From contig CALUYW010000001.1 of NCBI GenBank assembly GCA_944325105.1, positions 108,121-172,120 of the forward strand: 64,000 nt of DNA, written 5' to 3'. Origin of the DNA: Candidatus Gastranaerophilales bacterium. GTDB taxonomy: Bacteria; Cyanobacteriota; Vampirovibrionia; Gastranaerophilales; Gastranaerophilaceae. Shown piece after piece: positions 37,623 through 45,093 of this stretch. Both the position numbers and the translations under genes were made by a program. The notes under the pieces are model-generated. The model saw only the letters and a list, made by a program, of their open reading frames with translations, had not been told where the DNA came from and made no database searches. The stretch's first letter is position 1. Each line of letters starts with the position of its first letter.

Positions 37623-38303
37623 ATGGATACAAAAGAAGCATCAAAAAAATTTCAGAATGGAAATTGGCAAGATAACGCTATTTTGTCTAATGGATATTAT
37701 AGTTGGGATATGATGGCGGACGGTTATTTTAATGCTGCTAATATCTTAGTGGGAAGTACAATTTGCCCTGAATTTATCAATGAGGAATATTTGTGTTGTA
37801 AAAATAAAGAAATTGGAGAACATTTATTTTCAACATGTAAAAATACCTTTATTTTCCCCATATTTTTCTTATATAGACATTATATTGAATTATCAATAAA
37901 AAAAGCTTACATAAGAATCAAGAAATGTAAGCTTGAAAATTCTAAAATTAAAGCTGAACATTCTCTAAGAATTTTGTTTAAAAATTTAAAAGACAATTAT
38001 ATGAATATGTATAATAGCAATATGTATCAAATGTATAAAAATTTAGAATTTAAACAATTACGACATAAGTTTCCGGAAATAGAACAGACTATACTTGAGT
38101 TCGATGCAATAGATAGTACATCTTTTAATTTTAGATATCCTATAGATAATAATGGTTGTCTTATCTTTAACAACAATGAAATAATTAATATAGAGAATCT
38201 AGCCGAAAAGATGCAGAAAATTAGAGTTTTCTTTCAATACCTAGATATTGCTTTAGATGAAATTGAAGAAGTAAAAAATATTATATTGGATTACACAGAA
38301 TAA
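37623..38303 (+). CDS. Hypothetical protein, last gene of the BREX operon
   Basis: A 226-aa protein I do not recognise. It contains FFLYRHYIELSIKKAY near residue 85, a helix (R-H-x-x-E-L) often seen in HEPN-like or other defence-associated helical proteins, and a C-terminal helix pair. It starts 6 bp after brxL on the same strand, so it is probably transcribed with BREX and may be an accessory factor. It lacks an obvious catalytic motif. Confidence 0.65.
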   Translation: MDTKEASKKFQNGNWQDNAILSNGYYSWDMMADGYFNAANILVGSTICPEFINEEYLCCKNKEIGEHLFSTCKNTFIFPIFFLYRHYIELSIKKAYIRIKKCKLENSKIKAEHSLRILFKNLKDNYMNMYNSNMYQMYKNLEFKQLRHKFPEIEQTILEFDAIDSTSFNFRYPIDNNGCLIFNNNEIINIENLAEKMQKIRVFFQYLDIALDEIEEVKNIILDYTE

Positions 38304-38324
38304 ATATCCTTTCATAACATAAAA

Positions 38325-39056
38325 TTATAATTTAGAGTTAATATAAGTATTTATTTCGTCCTCTGTTATTTGTATTTGTTCTATGCTTCTTGCTTCTGGA
38401 GAACTGAACCACTTATTGTAATATTCTACACTCCACATAATCTTTTCTTTGATATGTTCATTGTTTTTATTTAAATTAAGCATTTCTAATATTTCAAATT
38501 TAAAACTAATATGATCAAAATATGCACTTAATAGAAAAGTATTAAGAAATTTTTTATTATCTTTTAAATCTTGCAGACAGTATTGAGGTAACAAATCAGC
38601 AATTTCATTTTGAATAATTATTCTAGGATAAATGGCTTCTGTTTCTTCTATCTTGACTGCTCTCACTAAAGCTTCACCATATACGATATTCTCATTATAA
38701 AAGAAATCTCCTATAACTATTGCACCTCGAACTAAATTCCCATAACGAAACATTTCATTAGAAAAATTTGCTGATAAATTAAAAATTTTTGCAATTTTCT
38801 TCTCTTTATCAGGATCATTATCTGTAATTTTTGTAGCAAAAAGAATATTATCAGAAAAAATCTTAGTATAAATCTTATAGTTATTTGCTTCAGAAATACC
38901 ATCTTTCATAATCATATTTAAGTAATTCAAGAAAGAATTATCTTTGTCGTAGCAAATTTTATTTGCACCTCCCAATACATCCAAATATGCAATACAATAA
39001 CGAGAAGTTTTATAATCTGTTACAGGGAATCTTGCCATACCAGTTCTAACAGTCAT
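38325..39056 (-). CDS. Orphan class III nucleotidyl cyclase-like protein
   Basis: A 243-aa protein whose order of motifs follows the class III adenylate/guanylate cyclase fold. CIAYLDVLGG (Asp26, first metal ligand position) is followed by KIFSDNILFATK (Asp69, second metal ligand, 43 residues on), then LVRGAIVIGDFF and IVYGEALVRAVKIEE, equivalent to the G-x-x-x-G and YG-x-x-VN-x-A-x-x-LE segments. It has a strong AAAGGAGG ribosome-binding site and its own TATAAT. No receptor domain is attached. Pycsar-type defence uses such stand-alone cyclases, but nucleotide and activity here are inference. Confidence 0.6.
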   Translation of the reverse strand: MTVRTGMARFPVTDYKTSRYCIAYLDVLGGANKICYDKDNSFLNYLNMIMKDGISEANNYKIYTKIFSDNILFATKITDNDPDKEKKIAKIFNLSANFSNEMFRYGNLVRGAIVIGDFFYNENIVYGEALVRAVKIEETEAIYPRIIIQNEIADLLPQYCLQDLKDNKKFLNTFLLSAYFDHISFKFEILEMLNLNKNNEHIKEKIMWSVEYYNKWFSSPEARSIEQIQITEDEINTYINSKL

Positions 39057-39108
39057 GTTACCTCCTTTAAAATATATTATATCTAAAATTTGACTCAGAC
39101 TAATCTTT

Positions 39109-39179
39109 GAGTAATGAATACGACACTTGAAAAGGAGGTCGTATGAGTAAAAGCAAGAAATACAAGATTAAACAAAAAT
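39109..39179 (+). repeat. 71-bp direct repeat, copy 1 (promoter-like motif, RBS, ORF start)
   Basis: Begins GAGTAATGAATACGACAC and runs through AAAGGAGG and the first twelve codons of a small ORF. It is about 90 percent identical to 40079-40149, 970 bp away. The HEPN gene lies between the two copies on the opposite strand. Confidence 0.85.
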
Positions 39180-39256
39180 ATTTTGTAATTGCTAAATTTA
39201 GAGATACTTCTAAATTGCAAGAATCAATTCGTTTTTTTATTGAACACAATATATAA
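39143..39256 (+). CDS. Truncated small ORF sharing its start with the 40113 gene
   Basis: A 37-aa ORF beginning MSKSKKYKIKQK, identical over twelve residues to the 74-aa protein at 40113-40337 and preceded by the same AAAGGAGG site. After residue 12 the sequences diverge. It looks like the 5' stub of the same gene left by the event that placed the HEPN gene here. It could still be translated. Confidence 0.5.
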   Translation: MSKSKKYKIKQKYFVIAKFRDTSKLQESIRFFIEHNI

Positions 39257-39265
39257 GTGGTATTA

Positions 39266-40015
39266 TTATATATTTTCTTTCTGTGAAACTAATTGATAGG
39301 CTAAACTTGCCATTGATATATAATGTATTGCTAAGTTACGGTCTAATGCTTTTGCGGGAGTATGAGCTTTTTCATTGCGAAATTTTTGAATAGCCATATT
39401 TAAGTACTTAACTCCTTCACAAAAATCTTTATCTGTTTCATTTTCGGGAGTGTAACCAAATATATTTTCAAGATTATTATCGGAAAAAGCTTTATGTGCC
39501 TGCTCTTCTCCAGTTAGATTTTTTAGTTTTTGTCGGACAATTTTATAAGATTCTTCAACTGCATGATAATAATCCCCATTATTTAGATAAATATTTATAT
39601 GTTCATATATTTCTGGTCTTATAACAATTTTTATATCATCACTTTCTATTTTATTCGTCATATATTCATTAGCTCCAATTTTTAAAGTAGGATACATAAG
39701 TAATTTATTAGCAATTTTCTCTATTTCTACAGAGAATTTTACATTCATTGGTATTGCTAATTCTCTATTACGGAATAATGCTGCAATTTCTAATAAGGTC
39801 ATTGCAACGAGTTTATTGTTTTCGAGTTGCCAAAAGGCATGAAGTCTATCTGTCATAGAAGTTCCATAAATTAAATATTTATCATTATATATATCAATAC
39901 CAAAATTTTGAAAAAATTCTGTAAAAGACTCTCGGTTAAACCTAACAATAAAACCTTTATCAAGTCGCAAGGCATTATCTAAATACATTTTATCCGCTGA
40001 TGACAAATTACTCAT
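39266..40015 (-). CDS. HEPN protein, TIGR02391 (Ymh)-like
   Basis: A 249-aa protein whose C-terminal half matches the TIGR02391 family: a helical HEPN-like fold with EGVKYLNMAIQKFRNEKAH, where Arg213-x4-His218 is the HEPN ribonuclease motif, followed by HYISMASLAYQLV. The N-terminal half is an unrecognised domain. Such proteins are common in defence islands and probably cut RNA in infected cells. It is transcribed in the same direction as the cyclase-like gene but separated from it by 209 bp containing an opposing small ORF. It is flanked by the 71-bp direct repeats. Confidence 0.7.
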   Translation of the reverse strand: MSNLSSADKMYLDNALRLDKGFIVRFNRESFTEFFQNFGIDIYNDKYLIYGTSMTDRLHAFWQLENNKLVAMTLLEIAALFRNRELAIPMNVKFSVEIEKIANKLLMYPTLKIGANEYMTNKIESDDIKIVIRPEIYEHINIYLNNGDYYHAVEESYKIVRQKLKNLTGEEQAHKAFSDNNLENIFGYTPENETDKDFCEGVKYLNMAIQKFRNEKAHTPAKALDRNLAIHYISMASLAYQLVSQKENI

Positions 40016-40078
40016 ATATATAAATACAGACTAAAAACAAAAATCTGTAATTATGTAACTTGATTTCATTTTAACTTC

Positions 40079-40149
40079 GAGTGATGAATACGACACCTAA
40101 AAAGGAGGTCGTATGAGTAAGAGTAAGAAATACAAGATTAAACAAAAAG
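40079..40149 (+). repeat. 71-bp direct repeat, copy 2
   Basis: Second copy of the 39109-39179 repeat, here leading into an intact 74-aa ORF. This copy has GAGTGATGAAT instead of GAGTAATGAAT. Confidence 0.85.
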
Positions 40150-40337
40150 ATTTTAGGAAGTTAGAAAAATTAGCTGAGCGGATTTATAACACTTCTGTTG
40201 TTATTGATTATTTTTGCAGGACGCAACAAGAGATTGAAGAGCTGTATAATCTTACTCCAATTGTAGAAAATTTAAGGCGAGATTCTGATACTGTAAACGC
40301 TTATTTTATAAATTATCCTTACAACAAGAATTTTTAA
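40113..40337 (+). CDS. Small hypothetical protein (74 aa)
   Basis: Basic N-terminus (MSKSKKYKIKQKDFRKLEK) followed by an acidic helix (RTQQEIEELYNLTPIVENL). It has an excellent ribosome-binding site and sits under the GAGTGATGAAT upstream motif. I do not recognise it. The iteron-like array follows directly after its stop. Confidence 0.55.
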   Translation: MSKSKKYKIKQKDFRKLEKLAERIYNTSVVIDYFCRTQQEIEELYNLTPIVENLRRDSDTVNAYFINYPYNKNF

Positions 40338-40340
40338 ATG

Positions 40341-40406
40341 GCATTTAAAACCTGTTTTAATACCGTTCAAAAAGTGTTCAAAAAATGAATTGTGTCTGAA
40401 TGATAC
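40341..40406. repeat. Inverted partner of the left iteron array
   Basis: Contains GTTCAAAAAGTGTTCAAAAA (40365-40384), the exact reverse complement of 21933-21952. GCATTTAAAAC and CTGTTTTAATAC units precede it, and GAATGATAC (complement of the left array's GTATCATTC) lies at 40398-40406. The order of the two motifs is not fully mirrored. Confidence 0.6.
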
Positions 40407-40476
40407 GTTTTGAGAGAGTTTGCTTGATATTTTACTCATTAAGAGTGATGAATGTCATTGCTGATAAGAGGTAACA

Positions 40477-40692
40477 ATGATTGAATTAGGCAAAAAATAC
40501 AAACTTAAAAAGATTAAAGGTTTTGAAAACTATGATAATGAGTACTACAAAGTAATTGGATTCTACAACTTCGACACTGTAATTTGTGAAAACACCTACG
40601 GAGAAAGATTTGTGTTTATGAAAGAGTTTTTAATAGACCCACAAAAACCTGATGATATTTATTCAGATTTGATACTTGAAAGGAAAGAATAA
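40477..40692 (+). CDS. Small hypothetical protein (71 aa)
   Basis: MIELGKKYKLKKIKGFENYD opens a compact, probably all-beta protein. A GAGG ribosome-binding site and the GAGTGATGAAT motif lie upstream at the same distance as in the 40113 gene. First of three small overlapping ORFs; it shares a 1-nt TAATG junction with the next. Function unknown; the position resembles early genes of phages or transposons. Confidence 0.55.
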   Translation: MIELGKKYKLKKIKGFENYDNEYYKVIGFYNFDTVICENTYGERFVFMKEFLIDPQKPDDIYSDLILERKE

Positions 40693-40892
40693 TGACAGAA
40701 AAAGACTATACACTCTACGGAACAAAGGTTTTAAACTTAAAAACACAAGAAATCGGCTTGTTGATTTGTATTTGGAAAAATAAGTTTGCTGATGCAGAGG
40801 TAGATTACGCAACTTGTGTTGATAAGCAAGGCAAAAGATACAACATAGAGCTTGATAATATAAGAGGGTTTGAAGATGATTTTGAAAAATAA
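40692..40892 (+). CDS. Small hypothetical protein (66 aa)
   Basis: A small protein (TKVLNLKTQEIGLLICIWKN, then ATCVDKQGKRYNIELDNI) with a beta-rich, SH3-like pattern. It overlaps its neighbours on both sides, which supports translation as part of a small-gene operon. No family recognised. Confidence 0.5.
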   Translation: MTEKDYTLYGTKVLNLKTQEIGLLICIWKNKFADAEVDYATCVDKQGKRYNIELDNIRGFEDDFEK

Positions 40893-41109
40893 GCTTACAA
40901 GAGAAACTTTAGAAATAACTTATTCTGAATTTAGAAAAAAGTTTGTAAAAGAAATTAGGAATGCTTTTGAAAGTTATTGCAGAACACAGTTAAATAAGTA
41001 TTCTTATAACTTTAAAGATGATAACTCAATGGAATATAATTTTTATTTCCAATTACAATGGAACTTTAATCACTTTGGAAATTCTATTTGGTATATTGAA
41101 AAAATTTAG
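40876..41109 (+). CDS. Small hypothetical protein (77 aa)
   Basis: ATG at 40876 with GAGGG upstream, chosen over an in-frame TTG at 40870. The protein is aromatic and charged (NFNHFGNSIWYIEKI end) and unrecognised. It overlaps the previous ORF by 17 nt and ends 4 nt inside the convergent DUF1643 gene. Confidence 0.45.
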   Translation: MILKNKLTRETLEITYSEFRKKFVKEIRNAFESYCRTQLNKYSYNFKDDNSMEYNFYFQLQWNFNHFGNSIWYIEKI

Positions 41110-41789
41110 TTAATTATTTCATAAGGTATAAAAGAAGATTTTTCATTATGTTGATTTAAAAATTCTGAGACATACTTATAACGATTTTCAACTCTTATAC
41201 TTGGATGACAAGGGGCATTTTTTAATGTTTTTTTATATACAAAAATTCGTCTTCCATCAATATTCTTTAGATAATTTTTTATATTATCAATATCTACAGC
41301 TTTACTCCCCCAGGCTAGTAAATAGTCTATCTCTTTATTAGTATTGATAAAAGAGTTTATTATTTCTAAATTTTTTGTTTGACAATCATCTTCTTGAATA
41401 TTTTTAATAGTTCCAGAAATTAGAGAAAAAGAATTTAATATAATAATTCTATTATATTTCCCAAGTTTATAAGCCATTCTTATAATATTTTTCACCGTAT
41501 CATCAACAGTTGAATCCCTTTCTTCTATTTCAGGGAATGTATTTGAAGGATTCATCATTATAACAGCAAGAGCTTCCCCTTCTTTTCGCTGCTCAATAGA
41601 TAATTCCAGATAAAAACGATGGTCACCTTGTTTTGGATATTTTTTGTTGTAATATCCAAAACCGCTTACTTTTATTTTTTCATTTTTAAACTTGTAATTA
41701 TAATTATTATATTTGTGTATGTATAAATCAAAACAATCCTTTATTGTTAATTTATGCAGATTGTTAAATAGAGCTTTATTCATTATCAT
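41106..41789 (-). CDS. DUF1643 protein
   Basis: A 227-aa protein matching the DUF1643 pattern: FYLELS then LAVIMMNPSNTFPEIEERDST near residue 72, NRIIILNSFSLISG, LLAWGSK, and a C-terminal NAPCHPSIRV. The family is of unknown function and frequent in mobile and defence regions. It follows mrr with a 4-nt overlap (ATGA-type), so the two are co-expressed. Confidence 0.75.
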   Translation of the reverse strand: MIMNKALFNNLHKLTIKDCFDLYIHKYNNYNYKFKNEKIKVSGFGYYNKKYPKQGDHRFYLELSIEQRKEGEALAVIMMNPSNTFPEIEERDSTVDDTVKNIIRMAYKLGKYNRIIILNSFSLISGTIKNIQEDDCQTKNLEIINSFINTNKEIDYLLAWGSKAVDIDNIKNYLKNIDGRRIFVYKKTLKNAPCHPSIRVENRYKYVSEFLNQHNEKSSFIPYEIIN

Positions 41790-42679
41790 TCCTCACTAAA
41801 GAAATCTTCATCAATCTTTTTGATTTCAATCTTAGTTTTAATTTGTACACCTAAATTATGTTTAATCATTAATTTTGTTAATTCTTCACCATCTACTAAT
41901 CGTATAATTTTACCTTGGACGGATGCGGCTTTCTTTTTAGCTCTTTCATCAAAAAAGCTGGTTGTTATAAATACTCCCTTTCTTACCGGAGAACAGCCTA
42001 GAGCTCCTGCGAAATTTTGCATTTCTTTTTCATTGACTTTATTGTCTGAGTATCTTTTAGCTTGCAGGTATATTTTTTCTAATCCCAATTCATCTTCATC
42101 AATTATGCCATCTACTCCGCCATCATGACTCATTTTAGTCATAGATCCGACACCATAATTCATTTTTTCCATAAGTTGAAGAACGATTTGTTCAAATCTT
42201 ACAGGGTCTATTTGTTTTAATCTTGTTAGCAATTCTGTTTGTAGATTTTCTTTATACATATCTTGAGCATGTGCTAACATTTCGTCTGGAGTATCAGTTT
42301 TACTTTCTTGTATGTTTTTATCAGAAGTTTTTTCATCTTTGTTAGGTTTTACAAATTCTAAAAATTCATTATATTGTTTTAGATAGTTTAGTATATCTTT
42401 AGGTTTATCTTGAAGGGCTTTTTCTCCTCTTTCATTAATAACAAAATAGGCTCTTCTAGGTGAATCTATCAATTTAGCAGCTTTTAAATATGTTCTAGCC
42501 CAACCTACTCTACCTGCGAATTTATTACTACCACTAGAAATTTTTTCCTCCAATTCTTCATTTGTTAATTTTAGTTTCTTTGCTAAAATATCAACAATTT
42601 CCGTAATTCGATGTTCCTTTTTGTCAGATAAAACTTCTAAAACTGGTATCATTAATTCATCATATCTAGGTATTGCCAT
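41786..42679 (-). CDS. mrr: Mrr-family type IV restriction endonuclease
   Basis: A 297-aa nuclease with the N-terminal winged-helix Mrr_N domain (residues 1-90, PVLEVLSDKKEHRITEIVDI) and the C-terminal Mrr catalytic domain. The latter has SHDGGVDGIIDEDELGLEKI and YLQAKRY (D-x(n)-QxK motif), then GALGCSPVRKGVFITTS. It cleaves DNA carrying foreign methylation. Its upstream sequence duplicates that of the HNH gene. Confidence 0.9.
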   Translation of the reverse strand: MAIPRYDELMIPVLEVLSDKKEHRITEIVDILAKKLKLTNEELEEKISSGSNKFAGRVGWARTYLKAAKLIDSPRRAYFVINERGEKALQDKPKDILNYLKQYNEFLEFVKPNKDEKTSDKNIQESKTDTPDEMLAHAQDMYKENLQTELLTRLKQIDPVRFEQIVLQLMEKMNYGVGSMTKMSHDGGVDGIIDEDELGLEKIYLQAKRYSDNKVNEKEMQNFAGALGCSPVRKGVFITTSFFDERAKKKAASVQGKIIRLVDGEELTKLMIKHNLGVQIKTKIEIKKIDEDFFSEE

Positions 42680-42688
42680 TCAAAAACT

Positions 42689-42745
42689 CCTTTTTCTTAA
42701 GCATAGCACAAAAATTTATGGAGACTTATTCTCTACCTAAATCTC
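42689..42745. repeat. Degenerate direct repeat, copy 1 (upstream of mrr)
   Basis: About 57 bp resembling 43421-43478 at roughly three-quarters identity (both contain CCTTTTTCT, ATAGCA and ACCTAAA blocks). In minus-strand sense it resembles the last codons of the 132-aa HTH gene followed by a Shine-Dalgarno-like AGAAAAAGG. The HNH gene lies between the copies. Confidence 0.6.
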
Positions 42746-42781
42746 TTTTCGTATCGTTGTATCAATATTTAACAAAGAAAG

Positions 42782-43414
42782 TTATTTATTTAACTTATAA
42801 ATTTCCTGCAACTTATCAATTAAAATTTTACGATTTTTGTATTTTTCATCTTCATTTAACAATAAATGAGCTATTGCGTGACAATTTGGACAAAGAGTAA
42901 TTAAGTCCTCTTTTTTTATCTGTTTTTCTCCATCCATATTAGAAAGAGGAATTAAATGATGTACCTCTACAATTTTATTGTAGAAATAAAAACCACAACC
43001 CTTGCAAGTATAATTATCTCCTTCTTTGACCTGTTTAACAATATTCCTATTTCTAGATTTTTGTATAATAGTTCTTTCTATTGTATTACCTTCATAATAA
43101 GGCATATTTGTAATTTGTTTTTCAGATAAACTTGATATTTTATTTCTGTTCAAATCTTGATTTTCAGATAGAAAATTTTTATAATGCTTTATCGCACGAA
43201 GGTACATATTATGTCCTTTTGAATTTTCAGCCATGAATTTATCATTATTTTCTAAATCAAATATTATTTTTTCAACAATTTCAGGAGATGTAATAGAAAA
43301 AAGATTTTGATCTAAGAATTTTCTAGAAATACTATTTATTCCACTAACATAATTAGAACCAGACTTTGCAGATTTTGGTCTTGATTGAATATATTGTAAA
43401 AACTTATCTTCCAT
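42782..43414 (-). CDS. HNH endonuclease
   Basis: A 210-aa protein with a C-terminal HNH module: a CKGCGFYFYNKIVEVHHLIP zinc and catalytic segment, then LITLCPNCHAIAHLL. The N-terminal about 130 residues are helical (SGINSISRKFLDQNLFS) and may recognise a target. It is similar in layout to McrA-like modification-dependent nucleases, though a homing role is possible because it sits between duplicated flanks. Confidence 0.85.
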   Translation of the reverse strand: MEDKFLQYIQSRPKSAKSGSNYVSGINSISRKFLDQNLFSITSPEIVEKIIFDLENNDKFMAENSKGHNMYLRAIKHYKNFLSENQDLNRNKISSLSEKQITNMPYYEGNTIERTIIQKSRNRNIVKQVKEGDNYTCKGCGFYFYNKIVEVHHLIPLSNMDGEKQIKKEDLITLCPNCHAIAHLLLNEDEKYKNRKILIDKLQEIYKLNK

Positions 43415-43420
43415 ATTTTA

Positions 43421-43478
43421 CCTTTTTCTACAAGGATAGCATAAATATTTGCAGGATTTATTCTATACCTAAAATTTC
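43421..43478. repeat. Degenerate direct repeat, copy 2 (upstream of HNH)
   Basis: Covers the 3' end of the 132-aa HTH gene and the HNH leader. It is the probable parent of the mrr-side copy. Confidence 0.6.
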
Positions 43479-43856
43479 ACGTTCGATTTGGCGGATGAAG
43501 TCCGGAGCAAGTTCGGTTTTTATTTGTGGTGTTTCGTTTTGAGTATTGTTTTCTTTCAATCCAGGGAGAAAGTTCAAAATATTCACAAGGGAATAATATT
43601 CTGCTTGGTTTATCTGATTATTAGTTTTATTACTGTTTGCGATTTTTTCCATTAGTTTTTTGGCAAACTTTTGCAAATCGTCTTTGAATTGTGCTCTATC
43701 ATACATGGATTCTTTTCGCTTTTTATCCCAATCATATTGCTTTTTCCAGTAAAACAAAGTTCTTTTGGCAATCCCAAGTTCTAATGAGATTTCACAAACG
43801 GTCAAACCTTTTAAATACATTTGCTCTGCTTGTTTAAATAATTTCATTTTACTCAT
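43458..43856 (-). CDS. HTH protein of the Mu-like operon
   Basis: A 132-aa protein with an N-terminal helix-turn-helix (AEQMYLKGLTVCEISLELGI then AKRTLFYWKKQYDWDKKR) of the terminase-small-subunit/DUF1804 style found in Mu-like phages. A charged helical tail follows. It starts in the stop of the preceding gene (1-nt overlap). Role in transposition regulation or DNA recognition is inferred from position only. Confidence 0.65.
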   Translation of the reverse strand: MSKMKLFKQAEQMYLKGLTVCEISLELGIAKRTLFYWKKQYDWDKKRKESMYDRAQFKDDLQKFAKKLMEKIANSNKTNNQINQAEYYSLVNILNFLPGLKENNTQNETPQIKTELAPDFIRQIEREILGIE

Positions 43857-44416
43857 TAAAATCCCTCAAAAATTAAGTTTTCTATTCCAAAATGGTTTTT
43901 GTCTTGTACTTTTTTAACCTGATAAACACAACTTCTATCAATCACTCCAAGGTGTTGGAAATACTTTATCAGTTGATTTAGAAGTGCCATTGTGTTTTTA
44001 ATTCTGCGAGGTTTTAGGCGTCTTAATTCGCAGACTTTAAAAAGTTCTTTTATCGACTCAATATCAATTTCATGCAGGTAATAGCAGTTTATAAAAGGTA
44101 TAATATTAAAATTAAAAATTGCGTTATAGTTTCTATAAGTCTCGAATTTGCAGTACTTTTCGACATAATTTTTCATAAAATATTCTTTTGCATCTTCTAT
44201 ACTAATTTTTAGGTGTTTATTCTTTAGCGGGCTGAATATTTCATAATTTTCACCCGTTTTCGTTTCCTCATTGTATTTATAAATTCCGTTTTCAAAAAGT
44301 ATTTTATTGCTGTTCAAAAGCTGTTCAAGTTTTGTTTTGCAATCGCATTCTGCTATCAATTCAATATCATCAAGGGTAAATTCTTTTAATCTTTTTGCTA
44401 ATTTTTCTATATTCAT
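43856..44416 (-). CDS. Orphan core-binding-domain-like protein of the Mu-like operon
   Basis: A 186-aa protein. Residues about 75-170 (ETYRNYNAIFNFNIIPFI, then LRRLKPRRIKNTMALLNQLI) look like the SAM-like core-binding domain of tyrosine integrases, but no catalytic domain follows. It overlaps the MuB-like gene by 4 nt. It may be a DNA-binding accessory factor for the transposase. Confidence 0.55.
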   Translation of the reverse strand: MNIEKLAKRLKEFTLDDIELIAECDCKTKLEQLLNSNKILFENGIYKYNEETKTGENYEIFSPLKNKHLKISIEDAKEYFMKNYVEKYCKFETYRNYNAIFNFNIIPFINCYYLHEIDIESIKELFKVCELRRLKPRRIKNTMALLNQLIKYFQHLGVIDRSCVYQVKKVQDKNHFGIENLIFEGF

Positions 44417-45093
44417 ACTAGTTCCTTTATAATCTCAAATGTAATTTCTGTTAGACCATTTTCTTTGGCAATAGTTTCAAGTTTGCTTATAAGCTGTACA
44501 ATTTGTCTGAACCTGTTGTATTTTTTGTGGATATATTCTATCGAATCAGGGGTAAAGGGTATTTCAGATAGTTGGCTAAAAATTTGGCTCAAATCTTCTA
44601 TTTCAAAGGTTTCAAACTTTACAATCTCACTAAATCTATCATACAGGTGCTTGTATCTTTCAAGTTTTCTATGAGCCAAGCCCATCCCAACAAAGATTAT
44701 CGGACAATCGGTTTTATCGTGGATATCTCTTAGGGTTTCGACACTTTTGTAATTGTTCATCAAGTAGTCGATTTCATCTACAAAAATAATTTTGGGCTTT
44801 TGGATAAGTTTGCTAATCACGACATTAAAGTTGTCCGAGGTCAAATACCGAGGGAGTTCGTCCATTTCTCTAACAATTTCTTCCACAAGCCACCTGCTTG
44901 TCATAAGGTTTGAGGCTCGAATGTAAATTCCGTCATACTTGCAGGCTAGCCAAAGTGCTGTTTGAGATTTTCCAAGCCCGGGCTCGCCATATATAAGTCC
45001 CATTTTAGGAATGTTTTTGGGTTTACTTTTCAGGGCTTCAACTAAGCCTATAAAATTTCTTACATTTCGAGTTCTGACAAATGTCTTATTCAT
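44413..45093 (-). CDS. MuB/TniB-like AAA+ transposition ATPase
   Basis: A 226-aa AAA+ ATPase with Walker A LIYGEPGLGKSQTALWLA near residue 33 and Walker B IIFVDEIDYLMNN near 100. MuB-type proteins choose target DNA and activate the transposase. The start at 45093 (MNKTFVRTRN) was chosen because it overlaps the transposase stop by 8 nt. An upstream in-frame start would overlap more without a better ribosome-binding site. Confidence 0.88.
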   Translation of the reverse strand: MNKTFVRTRNVRNFIGLVEALKSKPKNIPKMGLIYGEPGLGKSQTALWLACKYDGIYIRASNLMTSRWLVEEIVREMDELPRYLTSDNFNVVISKLIQKPKIIFVDEIDYLMNNYKSVETLRDIHDKTDCPIIFVGMGLAHRKLERYKHLYDRFSEIVKFETFEIEDLSQIFSQLSEIPFTPDSIEYIHKKYNRFRQIVQLISKLETIAKENGLTEITFEIIKELV

